Origin: Mariprofundus sp.
GTDB taxonomy: Bacteria; Pseudomonadota; Zetaproteobacteria; Mariprofundales; Mariprofundaceae
Assembly: GCA_027019785.1 (NCBI GenBank)
Contig: JALUWF010000271.1
Coordinates: forward strand, 1-39,673
Direction of reading: 5' to 3'
Length of the DNA stretch: 39,673 nt
Each line of letters starts with the position of its first letter. Position 1 is the stretch's first letter. The notes beneath the pieces are model-generated. The model saw only the letters and a list, made by a program, of their open reading frames with translations. It did not search any database and was not told where the DNA came from. The translations under genes were made by a program, and so were the position numbers. Below are positions 1 to 8,995 of the stretch, in pieces.

Positions 1-90
1 CTGTAAATGCTCAAGCGTTACAGTAACTGAATATTATGCTTTTTATATTCGTGTGCATTCGTGGTTAATGGTTTTGACCGTTTTTTCTCC

Positions 91-3000
91 CTACTCAACC
101 GGCTGAAATTCGGAGGGGTCCTGCTCCGCCATGTGTTCATAGGTGGCCCAGCGCAGATCGACCGATTCCTGTGCCAGTTTCATCAGGTGTGCCGCTTGAT
201 CCGGATGGCTGCGTTGTAATAGCTTGTAACGCATCTCGGTATAGGCGTAATCCTTCACTTTCATGGTCGGCGATGGTGAATCGAGCACAAACGGCTTTTT
301 GCCAGCACGGCGCAATTCCGGATTGTAACGGATCAGCGGCCAGTAACCGGAAGCTACCGCCATATCCTGCTGGTGCAGTCCTTGTGTCATATCAATGCCG
401 TGGGCGATGCAGTGGCTGTAGGCCAGAATAATTGATGGGCCGGGATAATCTTCGGCTTCGCGCATGGCCAGCAGCGTCTGCTGCGGATTGGCGCCCATGG
501 CGATGCGCGCCACATAGACATTGCCGTAAGAGATCGCCTGCAAAGCCAGATCCTTTTTGCCGACCGCCTTGCCTGCCGATGCGAATTTCGCCGTGGCACC
601 AATCGGGGTGGATTTGGATGCCTGACCGCCGGTGTTGGAATAAACCTCGGTATCGAGCACCAGCACATTGATATTACGTCCCGATGCCAGCGCATGATCC
701 AGCCCTGCCGAACCGATATCGTAGGCCCAGCCATCACCGCCAATGAGCCAGACGCTGCGGCGCACCAGATGATCGACCACAGACAGCAGATTTTTGGCGC
801 GCGGGTCATGCATGCCTTCGAGTACCAGTTTCAGTTTTTCCACCCGCTGACGCTGTTGGGTGACTTCGTAACCGATGCTCTGATCGGCCTGGATCAGTTC
901 ATCAACAAAATAGATGTCGAGTTGATCGCGTAACTTGTCCAGTTCATGTTTGGCCATCTTCATATGGTGATCGGCGGCGATGCGCATGCCAAGTCCGAAT
1001 TCAGCATTATCCTCAAACAGAGAGTTCGACCAGGCCGGGCCTCTGCCATCCTTGTTCACTGTCCACGGCGTGGCCGGCAGGTTGCCGCCATAAATGGAGG
1101 AGCAGCCGGTGGCATTGGCGACCAGCAGACGCGGCCCGAACAGTTGCGTTAGCAGCCGCACATACGGGGTTTCGCCGCAACCGGCGCAAGCGCCGGAGAA
1201 TTCAAACAGGGGCTCCAGAAACTGGGTGCCGCGCACCGATGAATAGTCGATGGTGGCGCGATCATTGACCGGAATCGTTTCAAAGAAATCAATATCCTTA
1301 CAACCCTGCTCCATTAATGGAGCTTTCGGGGTCATATTGATGGCCTTTCTGGTTTTGCCCGGATCATTCAAATCGTAGGCCGGGCAGGCATGCACGCACA
1401 TTTCGCAGCCGGTACAATCTTCCAGATAAATCTCCAGCGTATAACGGGTTTCGGGGAATCCGCGTGCCGAAACCGGAGCGGATGGAAAGCCTTCATGCGC
1501 ACCCTCCAGATGATCTTCATGATAAAACTTGGCGCGAATGACGCTGTGCGGACAGACAAACGAGCAGTTGCCGCACTGAATGCAGACATCCGGTTCCCAC
1601 TTGGGTACGAAATCGGAAATGTTGCGTTTTTCCCACTGCGCCGTGCCGGACGGGTAGGTGCCATCGACCGGAATTTTGGACACGGGCAGATCATCGCCCT
1701 TGCCGGCCAGCATGGGCGCGGTGACCTGTTGCACAAATTCCGGCGCACGCACCGGTACCATCAGATCCATATCGCGGTGGCTGGTGATGGCGGCGGGGAT
1801 GCTCACCTTGTGCAGATGATCCAGGGCGGCATCCACCGCCTTGAAATTCTGCTGCACCACATCCATGCCCTTGCGGGCATAGGTTTTTTCAATGGCTTTC
1901 TTGATCTGGGCAATCGCTTCATCGCGGGCCAATACGCCGGATAGGGCGAAGAAACAGGTCTGCATAATGGTATTGATGCGCCGACCCATACCGGAATCGC
2001 GCGCCACGGTGGAGGCGTCGATAACATAAAAATCGATCTGTCTGTCAATCATGGCTTGCTGCACCGGCCTGGGCAGATCATCCCAGACCTGATCTGCCGG
2101 GGTCGGGCTGTTGAGCAGGAAGACGGCGTTCATGGCGGCCTTGTTGAGCATATCGACCTGGGTGATAAAGGAGGCCTTGTGGCAGGCGATGAAATTGGCC
2201 GAATCGATCAGATAGGGGGCGTGAATCGGGTCGGGGCCAAAGCGCAGGTGGGAAACGGTCTGCGAACCGGCCTTTTTGGAGTCGTAAACAAAATAACCCT
2301 GACAATGCAGCGGCGTATTTTCGCCGATAATCTTGATGCTGTTCTTGTTGGCCGATACCGTGCCATCGGAGCCAAGCCCGAAAAACAGGGCGCGGGTGAC
2401 GCTGTCCGGCTCGATGATAAAACTGTGATCGACATCGATGCTGGTGAAAGTGACATCATCGTTGATGCCGACAGTGAAATTGTTTTTCGGCTCGGTTTTG
2501 GCCAGTTCATCGAATACCGCTTTGGCCATGGCCGGGGTAAACTCTTTGGAAGACAAACCATAGCGACCGCCAATGACGCGCGGCAATCCGGCCAGCTCGC
2601 CCAGCATCACCGATTCGGACAGCGAGGCCAGTACATCCTGATACAGCGGCTCGCCGCGTGCGCCCAGCTCTTTGGTGCGATCCAGCACGGCGATTTTCTT
2701 CACTGTATCCGGCAGTGCGGCCATCAGGTGTTCCCGGCTGAAGGGGCGGAACAGGCGCACCGTAATGACGCCGAGTTTGGCACCCTGTTTATTCAATACC
2801 TTGATGGTTTCCTGCACTGTTTCAGCACCCGAACCCATCATAATAATGACGCGATCAGCATCATCCGCACCGAAATAATCGAACAGGTGGTATGCACGAC
2901 CGGTGAGTTCAGCCAGCTGATCCATGCTATCCTGCACCATGCCCGGTACGGCATCATAAAACTGATTGGCCGACTCGCGCCCCTGAAAATAGACATCCGG

Positions 3001-3675
3001 ATTTTGCGCTGTACCGCGAATAAACGGGTTATCGGGATTAAGCGCCCGCTGGCGATGGGCATAGACCAGCTCGATATCAATCATGGCGCGAATCTGATCA
3101 TCGGAAATCAGCTCGACCTTGTTGATTTCATGCGAAGTGCGGAAGCCATCAAAGAAGTTCATAAATGGAATGCGCGCCTTGAGGGTGGCGGCATGGGCGA
3201 TCAGCGCCGCATCGTGCGCCTCCTGCACCGAACACGACGCGAGCATGGCAAAGCCGGTCGAGCGTGCTGCCATCACATCCTGATGATCGCCAAAAATGGA
3301 TAGCGCCTGTGTGGCCAGCGAGCGGGCGGCGATATGGAATACGGTGGATGTTAGTTCGCCGGCGATTTTATACATATTCGGAATCATCAGCAGCAGTCCC
3401 TGCGATGAGGTGAAGGTGGTGGTCAGCGCGCCGGTCTGCAACGCCCCGTGGGTAGTGCCGGCAGCACCGCCTTCAGATTGCATCTCGAATACATCAGGCA
3501 CCTGCCCCCACACATTCTCCTGCCCGTCTGCCGACCACTCATCACACAACTCGGCCATGGAGGACGAGGGGGTAATGGGATAAATCGAGCAGATTTCACT
3601 GACCCGATAAGCGATATGAGCAACGCCCGTCCCGCCGTCAAAGGTGATCTGTTTCGCTTCGTTCTTATCTCTCAT
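91..3675 (-). CDS. nifJ: Pyruvate:ferredoxin (flavodoxin) oxidoreductase, single-chain
   Basis: This cytoplasmic enzyme interconverts pyruvate plus CoA and acetyl-CoA plus CO2, with electrons passing to ferredoxin or flavodoxin. The 1194-residue length is normal for the homodimeric fused form. The N-terminal pyruvate-binding domain carries the YPITPSSSMAE motif (residues about 32-42). An 8Fe ferredoxin insert lies near residues 690-760, with CIQCGNCSFVCP and CTGCEMCVHACP. The third cluster ligands start at CAGCGETP (about 828). The thiamine diphosphate domain has GGDGWAYDIG (about 977) followed by EVYSNTGGQ. The start is supported by an AAAGGA element just upstream. A GltD-like Fe-S flavoprotein on the same strand at 4514-6151 may exchange electrons with it through ferredoxin. 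The sequence does not show whether it runs oxidatively or reductively. The family call is very secure. Confidence 0.97.
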   Translation of the reverse strand: MRDKNEAKQITFDGGTGVAHIAYRVSEICSIYPITPSSSMAELCDEWSADGQENVWGQVPDVFEMQSEGGAAGTTHGALQTGALTTTFTSSQGLLLMIPNMYKIAGELTSTVFHIAARSLATQALSIFGDHQDVMAARSTGFAMLASCSVQEAHDAALIAHAATLKARIPFMNFFDGFRTSHEINKVELISDDQIRAMIDIELVYAHRQRALNPDNPFIRGTAQNPDVYFQGRESANQFYDAVPGMVQDSMDQLAELTGRAYHLFDYFGADDADRVIIMMGSGAETVQETIKVLNKQGAKLGVITVRLFRPFSREHLMAALPDTVKKIAVLDRTKELGARGEPLYQDVLASLSESVMLGELAGLPRVIGGRYGLSSKEFTPAMAKAVFDELAKTEPKNNFTVGINDDVTFTSIDVDHSFIIEPDSVTRALFFGLGSDGTVSANKNSIKIIGENTPLHCQGYFVYDSKKAGSQTVSHLRFGPDPIHAPYLIDSANFIACHKASFITQVDMLNKAAMNAVFLLNSPTPADQVWDDLPRPVQQAMIDRQIDFYVIDASTVARDSGMGRRINTIMQTCFFALSGVLARDEAIAQIKKAIEKTYARKGMDVVQQNFKAVDAALDHLHKVSIPAAITSHRDMDLMVPVRAPEFVQQVTAPMLAGKGDDLPVSKIPVDGTYPSGTAQWEKRNISDFVPKWEPDVCIQCGNCSFVCPHSVIRAKFYHEDHLEGAHEGFPSAPVSARGFPETRYTLEIYLEDCTGCEMCVHACPAYDLNDPGKTRKAINMTPKAPLMEQGCKDIDFFETIPVNDRATIDYSSVRGTQFLEPLFEFSGACAGCGETPYVRLLTQLFGPRLLVANATGCSSIYGGNLPATPWTVNKDGRGPAWSNSLFEDNAEFGLGMRIAADHHMKMAKHELDKLRDQLDIYFVDELIQADQSIGYEVTQQRQRVEKLKLVLEGMHDPRAKNLLSVVDHLVRRSVWLIGGDGWAYDIGSAGLDHALASGRNINVLVLDTEVYSNTGGQASKSTPIGATAKFASAGKAVGKKDLALQAISYGNVYVARIAMGANPQQTLLAMREAEDYPGPSIILAYSHCIAHGIDMTQGLHQQDMAVASGYWPLIRYNPELRRAGKKPFVLDSPSPTMKVKDYAYTEMRYKLLQRSHPDQAAHLMKLAQESVDLRWATYEHMAEQDPSEFQPVE

Positions 3676-3777
3676 GTCAGATATCCTTTCTCATAACACT
3701 CATTGTTAAAATCACAATTTTTACCACAAACCACACCGCATTTCACCGAGTAAAAACTAAACGCTCTGATCCATGTA

Positions 3778-4020
3778 TCAGGTGTTTTCTTTGATGGAAT
3801 CGAGATACAATGTATCAGGGCAGATATCCTGCTCATGAGGCCATGCCACTGTGCCATCTGTTACTTTTGCTTGCGCAAAGTAATGGCTGTCTTTTAACTC
3901 TTTGAAAACACCAAAATCAAGCAACTTAGAACAATCATAAAGGCCATGTTCACCATTCGTAAAAACAAGGCTTAGTTGATAATTATTATTGACCGATACT
4001 TTATTAACTCTTGGATTCAT
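3778..4020 (-). CDS. DUF2442 domain protein
   Basis: This is a small 80-residue protein with the DUF2442 pattern: PRV near the N-terminus, a central FTNGE and a C-terminal WPHEQDICPDTLY. Its function is unknown. The start is preceded by a GAGGT element. It begins 4 nt after the stop of the DUF4160 gene, so the two are almost certainly cotranscribed. DUF4160/DUF2442 pairs recur as mobile-looking cassettes and have been suggested to resemble toxin-antitoxin modules. That role is inference and nothing in this sequence proves it. The coding region is visibly richer in A+T than the flanking oxidoreductase genes, which hints at separate acquisition. Confidence 0.85.
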   Translation of the reverse strand: MNPRVNKVSVNNNYQLSLVFTNGEHGLYDCSKLLDFGVFKELKDSHYFAQAKVTDGTVAWPHEQDICPDTLYLDSIKENT

Positions 4021-4024
4021 TGTG

Positions 4025-4294
4025 CTACCTCAATGGATCAATTTTATAAGGATGCTCGCCAGATACAGCCAGCTCCCAATCAGCCATAAGTTCATCTTTG
4101 TGAATTTCAATCCACGCTTGAACAAGCTTCATTTTGGATGATGGTATGCTTCCTTCAAGAGTACCGCCTTCTGGAATGGATACAACAACCTCTTGCCCTT
4201 GATATTTAACATGGATATGAGGTGCTTGGTGCTGTCTATTATCCAGGAAGTACATATAAATGATGATTCCATAAAATGCAGATATTGAAGGCAT
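4025..4294 (-). CDS. DUF4160 domain protein
   Basis: This 89-residue protein matches the DUF4160 pattern: MPSIS-FYG at the N-terminus, APHIHVKYQG (about 24-33), a central LEGSIP and a C-terminal W-E-x-H-K-D-E-L helix. No enzymatic motif is known for the family. A strong AAAGGAG element lies 6 nt before the ATG. It is the first gene of a two-gene unit with the DUF2442 gene. The unit sits between the PFOR gene and its probable redox partner and interrupts what would otherwise be a metabolic operon. The family assignment is confident; the biological role is not known. Confidence 0.85.
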   Translation of the reverse strand: MPSISAFYGIIIYMYFLDNRQHQAPHIHVKYQGQEVVVSIPEGGTLEGSIPSSKMKLVQAWIEIHKDELMADWELAVSGEHPYKIDPLR

Positions 4295-4513
4295 GCTATT
4301 CTCCTTTGACTCTACTCAGTAACCCCTACTGTGAAGCCCTTGTATATTACCTAGATACTGCAAGTGCTCGCACATACATAGCACAAGCTCTTGATTCATC
4401 TGGACTATTGAAAAGACACTCATCACCAATAAGGTGACAACGTGTTTTTTCAATACGCCAGCTAAACCAATATCTCACACTCTGCACGCACGATCACCTG
4501 CAGGATCTAGGTA

Positions 4514-6151
4514 TTACTCTTTTACCATCTCAATGGCATGGCAGGGGCATTGTTCGAAGCAGGAGGCGCAGCCGGTGCATTTGTCGTAGTCGTAGAGATA
4601 GCGTTTGCCCTTGCCGAGCTTGATGATGGCATCCTCCGGGCAAGCGCCGTAGCAGCCGTCGCATTCAAAGCAGTTGCCGCAGGAGAGGCAGCGTTTGGCT
4701 TCAAACAATGCCTCTTTCTCACTATAACCCTGCAAAATCTCCTCAAAACCGCCCAGCCTGTCTTCGGGGGAAATCTCGCCCTGCTTGCGTTTCGAGGCTT
4801 CGGTGCTGTACCACAGTTGCAGCTTATCATGCTCGATAATCGGGTGTTTGGCAGCCGGTTGATAGGTGTCGCCCCGCAACCATGCATCAATATAACGCGC
4901 TGCTTTTTTGCCGTGGCCGGTGGCAATGGTCACCGAACGCTCGCTCGGCACCATATCGCCGCCAGCGAATATGCCAGCCGCACCCGTCATCATATTCGGG
5001 CCGACAATGACGGTGCCATCGCGGTGGAATGCAATGCCTTCGACGTTTTTGAGGAAACCGGTATCGGTGTCTTGTCCGACCGCCATAATCAGCGCATCGG
5101 TCTCCAGTGTTTCGGTCTTGCCGGTGGGTTGGGGACGGCCATTTTCATCCAGCTCCATCACCTCCACTGTCATGGTGGTGCAATCGATCTCTTTAATGGT
5201 ACGCAGCCAGTTGATTTTCACGCCTTCTTCAATGGCTTCATCGGCCTCGAAATCATGTGCAGGCATACTCTTTCGGTCGCGACGGTAGATAATCACCGCT
5301 TCTTCCGCGCCGAGACGTTTGGCGGTGCGTGCCGCATCCATGGCGGTATTGCCGCCGCCGTAAATGGCTACGCGACGACCGAGTTGCAGGTCTTCTCCAT
5401 TTTCCACGCTTTTCAGAAAGCTGACCGCATCCATCATTTTGCGCGCATCGCGACTGGGGATTTCGATGTTTTTGCTCAGATGCGCGCCAACGGCGATAAA
5501 TACCGCATCGAAGTTGCCTGCTGTTTTTTCCGCTTCGACATCTTCAACGCGGTAATCCAGCGTGATTTTCGCGCCCATATCCACCACGCGCTGAATTTCG
5601 TCGTTCAGTTCCTGACGTGGCATGCGATAAGCCGGGATACCGAAATGAATCATGCCACCGGCGACAGGCCCGGCTTCAAGAATTTTCACCTCATGACCCA
5701 ATCGAATCAGGTGGTAAGCAGCCGATAAGCCACTCGGGCCGGCTCCGACAATCAGCACGCGTTTGCCGCCCGGTCTGGGTGTAAATTCCGGTTTCCAGCC
5801 TTTTTCCATGGCCAGATCGCCGAGAAAACGTTCCACGGCATGGATACTGACCGTGTCATCGGTGTAATTACGATTACAGTCGGTTTCGCAAGGGTGATAA
5901 CAGACGCGCCCGTGAATGGCCGGGAAGGGATTGTTCTCCAGTAACTTCTGCCAGGCCGCTTCATATTCGCCCTTCTGCGCCAGATCCAGCCAGCCCTGAA
6001 TATCTTCGCCGGCCGGACAGGCATGATTACACGGCGGCAAAAAATCCATATATACCGGTTTTTGCATGCGATGCGCGCCGGTGCCGATACCGTGCTGGGT
6101 CAGATCCAGATTGCCGGTCATATATTTTTTTGATGTCGATTTCGATATCAT
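4514..6151 (-). CDS. GltD-like NAD(P)/FAD oxidoreductase with C-terminal 2x[4Fe-4S] domain
   Basis: This protein resembles the glutamate synthase small subunit (GltD) and NfnB-type flavoproteins, which pass electrons between NAD(P)H and Fe-S proteins. The N-terminal helical domain has a Cys set (CNHACPAGEDI, then CYHPCETDC). The FAD site is VLIVGAGPSGLSAAYHL and the NAD(P) site is VAIYGGGNTAMDAARTA. A GGDMVPS segment closes the FAD domain. The C-terminus has Cys-rich motifs (CLSCGNCFECDGCYGACP, then CTGCASCFEQCPC). No glutamate synthase large subunit is nearby, so it is probably not glutamate synthase. Proximity to PFOR suggests pyruvate-ferredoxin-NAD(P)H electron transfer, which is inference. 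The frame is also open to a GTG at 6193, but a TATAGT box overlaps that codon, so the ATG at 6151 (MISKS) is preferred. Confidence 0.88.
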   Translation of the reverse strand: MISKSTSKKYMTGNLDLTQHGIGTGAHRMQKPVYMDFLPPCNHACPAGEDIQGWLDLAQKGEYEAAWQKLLENNPFPAIHGRVCYHPCETDCNRNYTDDTVSIHAVERFLGDLAMEKGWKPEFTPRPGGKRVLIVGAGPSGLSAAYHLIRLGHEVKILEAGPVAGGMIHFGIPAYRMPRQELNDEIQRVVDMGAKITLDYRVEDVEAEKTAGNFDAVFIAVGAHLSKNIEIPSRDARKMMDAVSFLKSVENGEDLQLGRRVAIYGGGNTAMDAARTAKRLGAEEAVIIYRRDRKSMPAHDFEADEAIEEGVKINWLRTIKEIDCTTMTVEVMELDENGRPQPTGKTETLETDALIMAVGQDTDTGFLKNVEGIAFHRDGTVIVGPNMMTGAAGIFAGGDMVPSERSVTIATGHGKKAARYIDAWLRGDTYQPAAKHPIIEHDKLQLWYSTEASKRKQGEISPEDRLGGFEEILQGYSEKEALFEAKRCLSCGNCFECDGCYGACPEDAIIKLGKGKRYLYDYDKCTGCASCFEQCPCHAIEMVKE

Positions 6152-6280
6152 AGGCTCGAACTCACGGTTATAGGGATTGGTGTGAAAGCGCACTATAATC
6201 CAAACAGTCGCGAAAGCGTATAAACAATCCTGCCATCCGGATCTTGGCTTCAGGACTGGCCTGCAATATCACGATACGAA

Positions 6281-7210
6281 TCAGGGTGAACTGACCGGTG
6301 GCTGGATTCGATGCATGGAAGGATGCATGAGCGCGGATGCTCGTAGCATTCGAGTCCATGCGCGTATCGCCGGACTCTCTCTGCGGTCGCAGTGATGCAC
6401 CAGATGCAGCGGCCGATACAACCGCATGTTGGCGACATCAATTCTAACCAGCGCCCCGGTATCCAGTTCACATTGAATGGCCAACCCCGACACCGCAGCA
6501 ATACCCGCATCCGCACGGACTGCGGATTTGACTGCATCCGTGCTGGCAAGCGTCATCTGATGGTTCAGTGTGATATGGTGCCGCGTCATATAATCTTCCA
6601 GCACGGCGCGCGTGCCGGAACCTTCCTCCCTCAGCACAAAGCTATGGCAGGATAAATCGCTGATATCCACCATCTGCCTGCCTGCCAAAGGGTGTTGTGG
6701 TGATGCAATAATGAATAGTTCATCGCGCATGAATACATCAGAAAGCAACTCCGCATGATCGACAAAACCTTCTGTGAGCCCGACTGCGATCTGATCTTCC
6801 AGTAACTGATGCTGGATAAAATCCGTGTTGCCTATCGCCAGATCAATATCTACGCCGGGGTGTTGCCTGTGATAATCGGTGAGCATAGGAGGCAGGAGAT
6901 AGTTGCCTATGGTGCTGCTGGCCCCTAGCGACAATCGGCCTGAAGCCAGTGAACGAATATCCTGCATGGAGGATTTGGCCTGCTGAGCCAGCGAAAAAAT
7001 ACGCCGTGCATCCTCTGCCAGAATGCGACCGGCTTCGGTAAGGCGCACGCCTCTGGGCAAGCGGTCAAACAGGATTACCCCAAGCGCATCCTCCAGCAGG
7101 TGGATCTGCCGGGATATGGCCGGTTGGGTAATATGAATGTCCTTTGATGCCTGGTTAATGCTGCCTGCCTTGGCGACAGCATGGAAGACGGCGAGATGTT
7201 TCAGGTTCAT
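6281..7210 (-). CDS. LysR-family transcriptional regulator
   Basis: This 309-residue protein has the LysR N-terminal winged helix-turn-helix (residues 2-60: NLKHLAVFHAVAKAGSINQA, then TQPAISRQIHLLEDALG and LFDRLPRGVRLTEAG). A periplasmic-binding-type effector domain runs from about residue 90. It is transcribed away from the DsrE/cytochrome operon starting at 7450. LysR regulators usually control the divergent neighbour and themselves, so this operon is the likely target. The 239-nt intergenic region is AT-rich near the LysR start and holds a long inverted repeat. The effector cannot be read from sequence. It resembles the CysB/CbbR-like part of the family only in a general way. Confidence 0.93.
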   Translation of the reverse strand: MNLKHLAVFHAVAKAGSINQASKDIHITQPAISRQIHLLEDALGVILFDRLPRGVRLTEAGRILAEDARRIFSLAQQAKSSMQDIRSLASGRLSLGASSTIGNYLLPPMLTDYHRQHPGVDIDLAIGNTDFIQHQLLEDQIAVGLTEGFVDHAELLSDVFMRDELFIIASPQHPLAGRQMVDISDLSCHSFVLREEGSGTRAVLEDYMTRHHITLNHQMTLASTDAVKSAVRADAGIAAVSGLAIQCELDTGALVRIDVANMRLYRPLHLVHHCDRRESPAIRAWTRMLRASALMHPSMHRIQPPVSSP

Positions 7211-7325
7211 GGCATAACATTAAAGCATAAGTCATATACAAAACAAGCAATTTTAAACATATAAAGATCACGCAGTGTTCGCTGCGGCGTTTCGGCGTCA
7301 TTAACATGAAACAAACAACGCACTT

Positions 7326-7385
7326 GCATGGACTTTTTCCACCCTGTGATAATGTTTCATATCACGGGGTGGAAAAAGTCCATGC
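7326..7385. repeat. Near-perfect 26-bp inverted repeat (long hairpin)
   Basis: The arms are 7326-7351 and 7360-7385, separated by the 8-nt loop ATGTTTCA. The left arm starts GCATGGACTTTTTCCACC and the right arm is its reverse complement with one mismatch in 26. It lies between the LysR gene and the DsrE-like gene, 65 nt before the latter's start. If transcription starts upstream, it would form a very stable leader hairpin. No T-run follows, so it does not look like an intrinsic terminator. It could be a regulatory hairpin, a protein-binding palindrome or a small mobile-element relic. Confidence 0.8.
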
Positions 7386-7449
7386 GCGTTAGGCCAGAGC
7401 ATTCTCGCAGCGCTCTGTGCCACAACAAACCAAGAAGGAGCATTATAAT

Positions 7450-7998
7450 ATGTCTGTTTATAAACTACGAATGATGATCGTCGCGCTGGCTTTGATCGCC
7501 ATTCCATACCCGGCCATGGCCGGCAGCCAGCAGTTTCCTGTAATCAAACACTTCGGCGGCGCATTTTCACTACCGCATACCGCCGAACAGCCCGATGCAA
7601 GCAAGGCGTACAAGGTAATTTTTGATGTAACGAAAGGTGCTGCGAAACCATCCAAGGTCAATCCCGGCGTATTTCATGTCGCCAAGGCAGTGAATATTAT
7701 GGTTTCTTCCGGCGTACCATTGTCCAATTTACATTTTGTCGCAGTCTTGCACGGCAAGGCAACCGTTTCCGTGCTGGATAATGCGCACTACAAGGCAAAA
7801 TTCGGCGTAGATAATCCAAACATCGCCCTGTTTAAGTCGCTGCGTAAAGCTGGCGTCACAGTGGATGTGTGTGGACAGTCCATGCTCAAGGAACATTATC
7901 AGCTCGCATGGGCCAACCCATACGTCAAACCCGCATTATCAGCGATTACCACGCTCATTATCTATGGCAATCAGGGCTATGCTTATGTCAAGCAATAA
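7450..7998 (+). CDS. Periplasmic DsrE/DsrF-like protein
   Basis: This 182-residue protein has a clear Sec signal peptide (MSVYKLRMMIVALALIAIPYPAMA, cleavage after AMA). The mature part has the DsrE-like fold pattern: YKVIFDVT, then HVAKAVNIMVSSGVP with NLHFVAVLHG, and a late VDVCGQSM carrying the single conserved cysteine. DsrE/TusD-type proteins carry sulfane sulfur on such a cysteine, but most are cytoplasmic, so this would be an exported version. The ATG at 7450 is chosen over one at 7417 because AAGGAG (7435-7440) lies 9 nt before it and the signal peptide then starts correctly. It is first in a plus-strand unit with a solute-binding protein and a four-haem cytochrome. Sulfur transfer is a family inference. 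Confidence 0.82.
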   Translation: MSVYKLRMMIVALALIAIPYPAMAGSQQFPVIKHFGGAFSLPHTAEQPDASKAYKVIFDVTKGAAKPSKVNPGVFHVAKAVNIMVSSGVPLSNLHFVAVLHGKATVSVLDNAHYKAKFGVDNPNIALFKSLRKAGVTVDVCGQSMLKEHYQLAWANPYVKPALSAITTLIIYGNQGYAYVKQ

Positions 7999-8995
7999 AC
8001 AGTCAAGCAATAAACAGTCAAACAATAAACGCTACGGTATCATGCCACATCGCTGTCGCGCATGGGTTACAAGCTGTTTCGTTGCCGCACTGTTCATCGT
8101 TTCGGCAAGTGCAGCCATGGCGGATTCATTCAATCCGCCATGGAGCAAGCCTGCTGTAAATGGCGCCCCCTTTACTGTGCCGGGAGTGGATAACGCGCCT
8201 GATTTTCACGGTGACGTGAATAACCCTGATCTTACCGTATTTTTTGCCGGCAACCAGTATATGGCGGTCAATGCACTGATCACAGCATTCCGGCACTTGC
8301 ATCCGCGCTATCAACATATATTCGCCGAAACATTGCCGCCCGGCATTCTGGCGCGTCAGATCAAGGAAGGTGGACTGGTGATGGGCAATATGCGCATCGC
8401 ATTGAAGCCGGATATTTTTACCGCCGGCCATGGCCGTATCCGTCAATTCAATCAACACGGCTGGTTCTCAAAAACAGCGGATTATGCACGTAACCACCTG
8501 GCAATCATGACCTACAAAGGAAATCCTTTGCATATTTCCGGCTGGCAAGATCTGGCGCGCCGCAATGTGCGCCTGTGCATGCCCAACCCGAAAACCGAAG
8601 GCATTGCCGCGCACGCGATTATTCCTGCCATCACTCAGGCCGGCGGCAAAAAGCTGGAGCAGGTCATCTATGATACCAAGGTTCGACAGGGAACCACTTA
8701 TCTGACTCGCATTCATCACCGCCAAACACCATTGGCGATCATGCGAAAACAGTGTGATGCCGGTGCAGTATGGTTCACCGAGGCGCGCTTCCACAGCCAA
8801 CTTCCCGACCATCCCGTCAGCATGGTGACACTACCGGATGATCAGAATCATACGGTCACCTATGCTGCGGGGATTATGCGTCATGCGCCGCATGCCAAAG
8901 CAGCCGAGGCATTTCTCCGTTTTCTGACCGGGCCTGAAGGGCAGGCGATCTATCAGCATTACGGTTTTCTGCCGGTGACGGGATCAAAGCCATGA
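7985..8995 (+). CDS. Periplasmic solute-binding protein (ModA/PBP-like), orphan
   Basis: The protein belongs to the type-2 periplasmic binding-protein superfamily. It has LTVFFAGNQYMAVNALITAF at the mature N-terminus, a central ISGWQDLARRNVRLCMPNP and a C-terminal AEAFLRFLTGPEGQAIYQHYGF typical of molybdate/sulfate-type binders. The secretion signal is RAWVTSCFVAALFIVSASAAMA. The start at 7985 has AGGG 8 nt upstream and overlaps the DsrE gene end. An alternative ATG at 8042 gives a tighter signal peptide but lacks an obvious ribosome-binding site. No ABC permease or ATPase is nearby, so it may deliver or sense an oxyanion for the adjacent cytochrome rather than feed a transporter. The stop overlaps the next start (ATGA). 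The ligand is unknown. Confidence 0.82.
   Translation: MSSNKQSSNKQSNNKRYGIMPHRCRAWVTSCFVAALFIVSASAAMADSFNPPWSKPAVNGAPFTVPGVDNAPDFHGDVNNPDLTVFFAGNQYMAVNALITAFRHLHPRYQHIFAETLPPGILARQIKEGGLVMGNMRIALKPDIFTAGHGRIRQFNQHGWFSKTADYARNHLAIMTYKGNPLHISGWQDLARRNVRLCMPNPKTEGIAAHAIIPAITQAGGKKLEQVIYDTKVRQGTTYLTRIHHRQTPLAIMRKQCDAGAVWFTEARFHSQLPDHPVSMVTLPDDQNHTVTYAAGIMRHAPHAKAAEAFLRFLTGPEGQAIYQHYGFLPVTGSKP
7989..8033 (+). repeat. 15-bp tandem duplication across a gene overlap
   Basis: The unit CAAGCAATAAACAGT occurs at 7989-8003 and 8004-8018, and a degenerate third copy follows at 8019-8033. The first copy contains the stop codon of the DsrE-like gene. In the frame of the solute-binding protein it encodes SSNKQ-SSNKQ-SNNKR ahead of the signal peptide. 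It looks like replication slippage and leaves both reading frames intact. Confidence 0.9.

Noticed and set aside
47-71. Segment at the left edge resembling half of a common dispersed repeat
   Set aside because: Only one arm is inside the window and no second copy is present here, so it cannot be supported.
2056-3303. A 415-codon open frame on the plus strand
   Set aside because: It lies wholly antisense to the well-supported PFOR gene, and its translation shows no recognisable domain. It is a codon-bias shadow.
4538-5728. A 396-codon open frame on the plus strand
   Set aside because: It is antisense to the GltD-like gene, has no domain signature and is low in complexity in places. It is a shadow frame.
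7381-7396. GTTAGGCC resembling part of an integron attC site; ATGCGCGTTAGG also occurs at 16249
   Set aside because: No complementary RYYYAAC partner or attC-type stem was found at either place, so the 12-nt match is probably chance.
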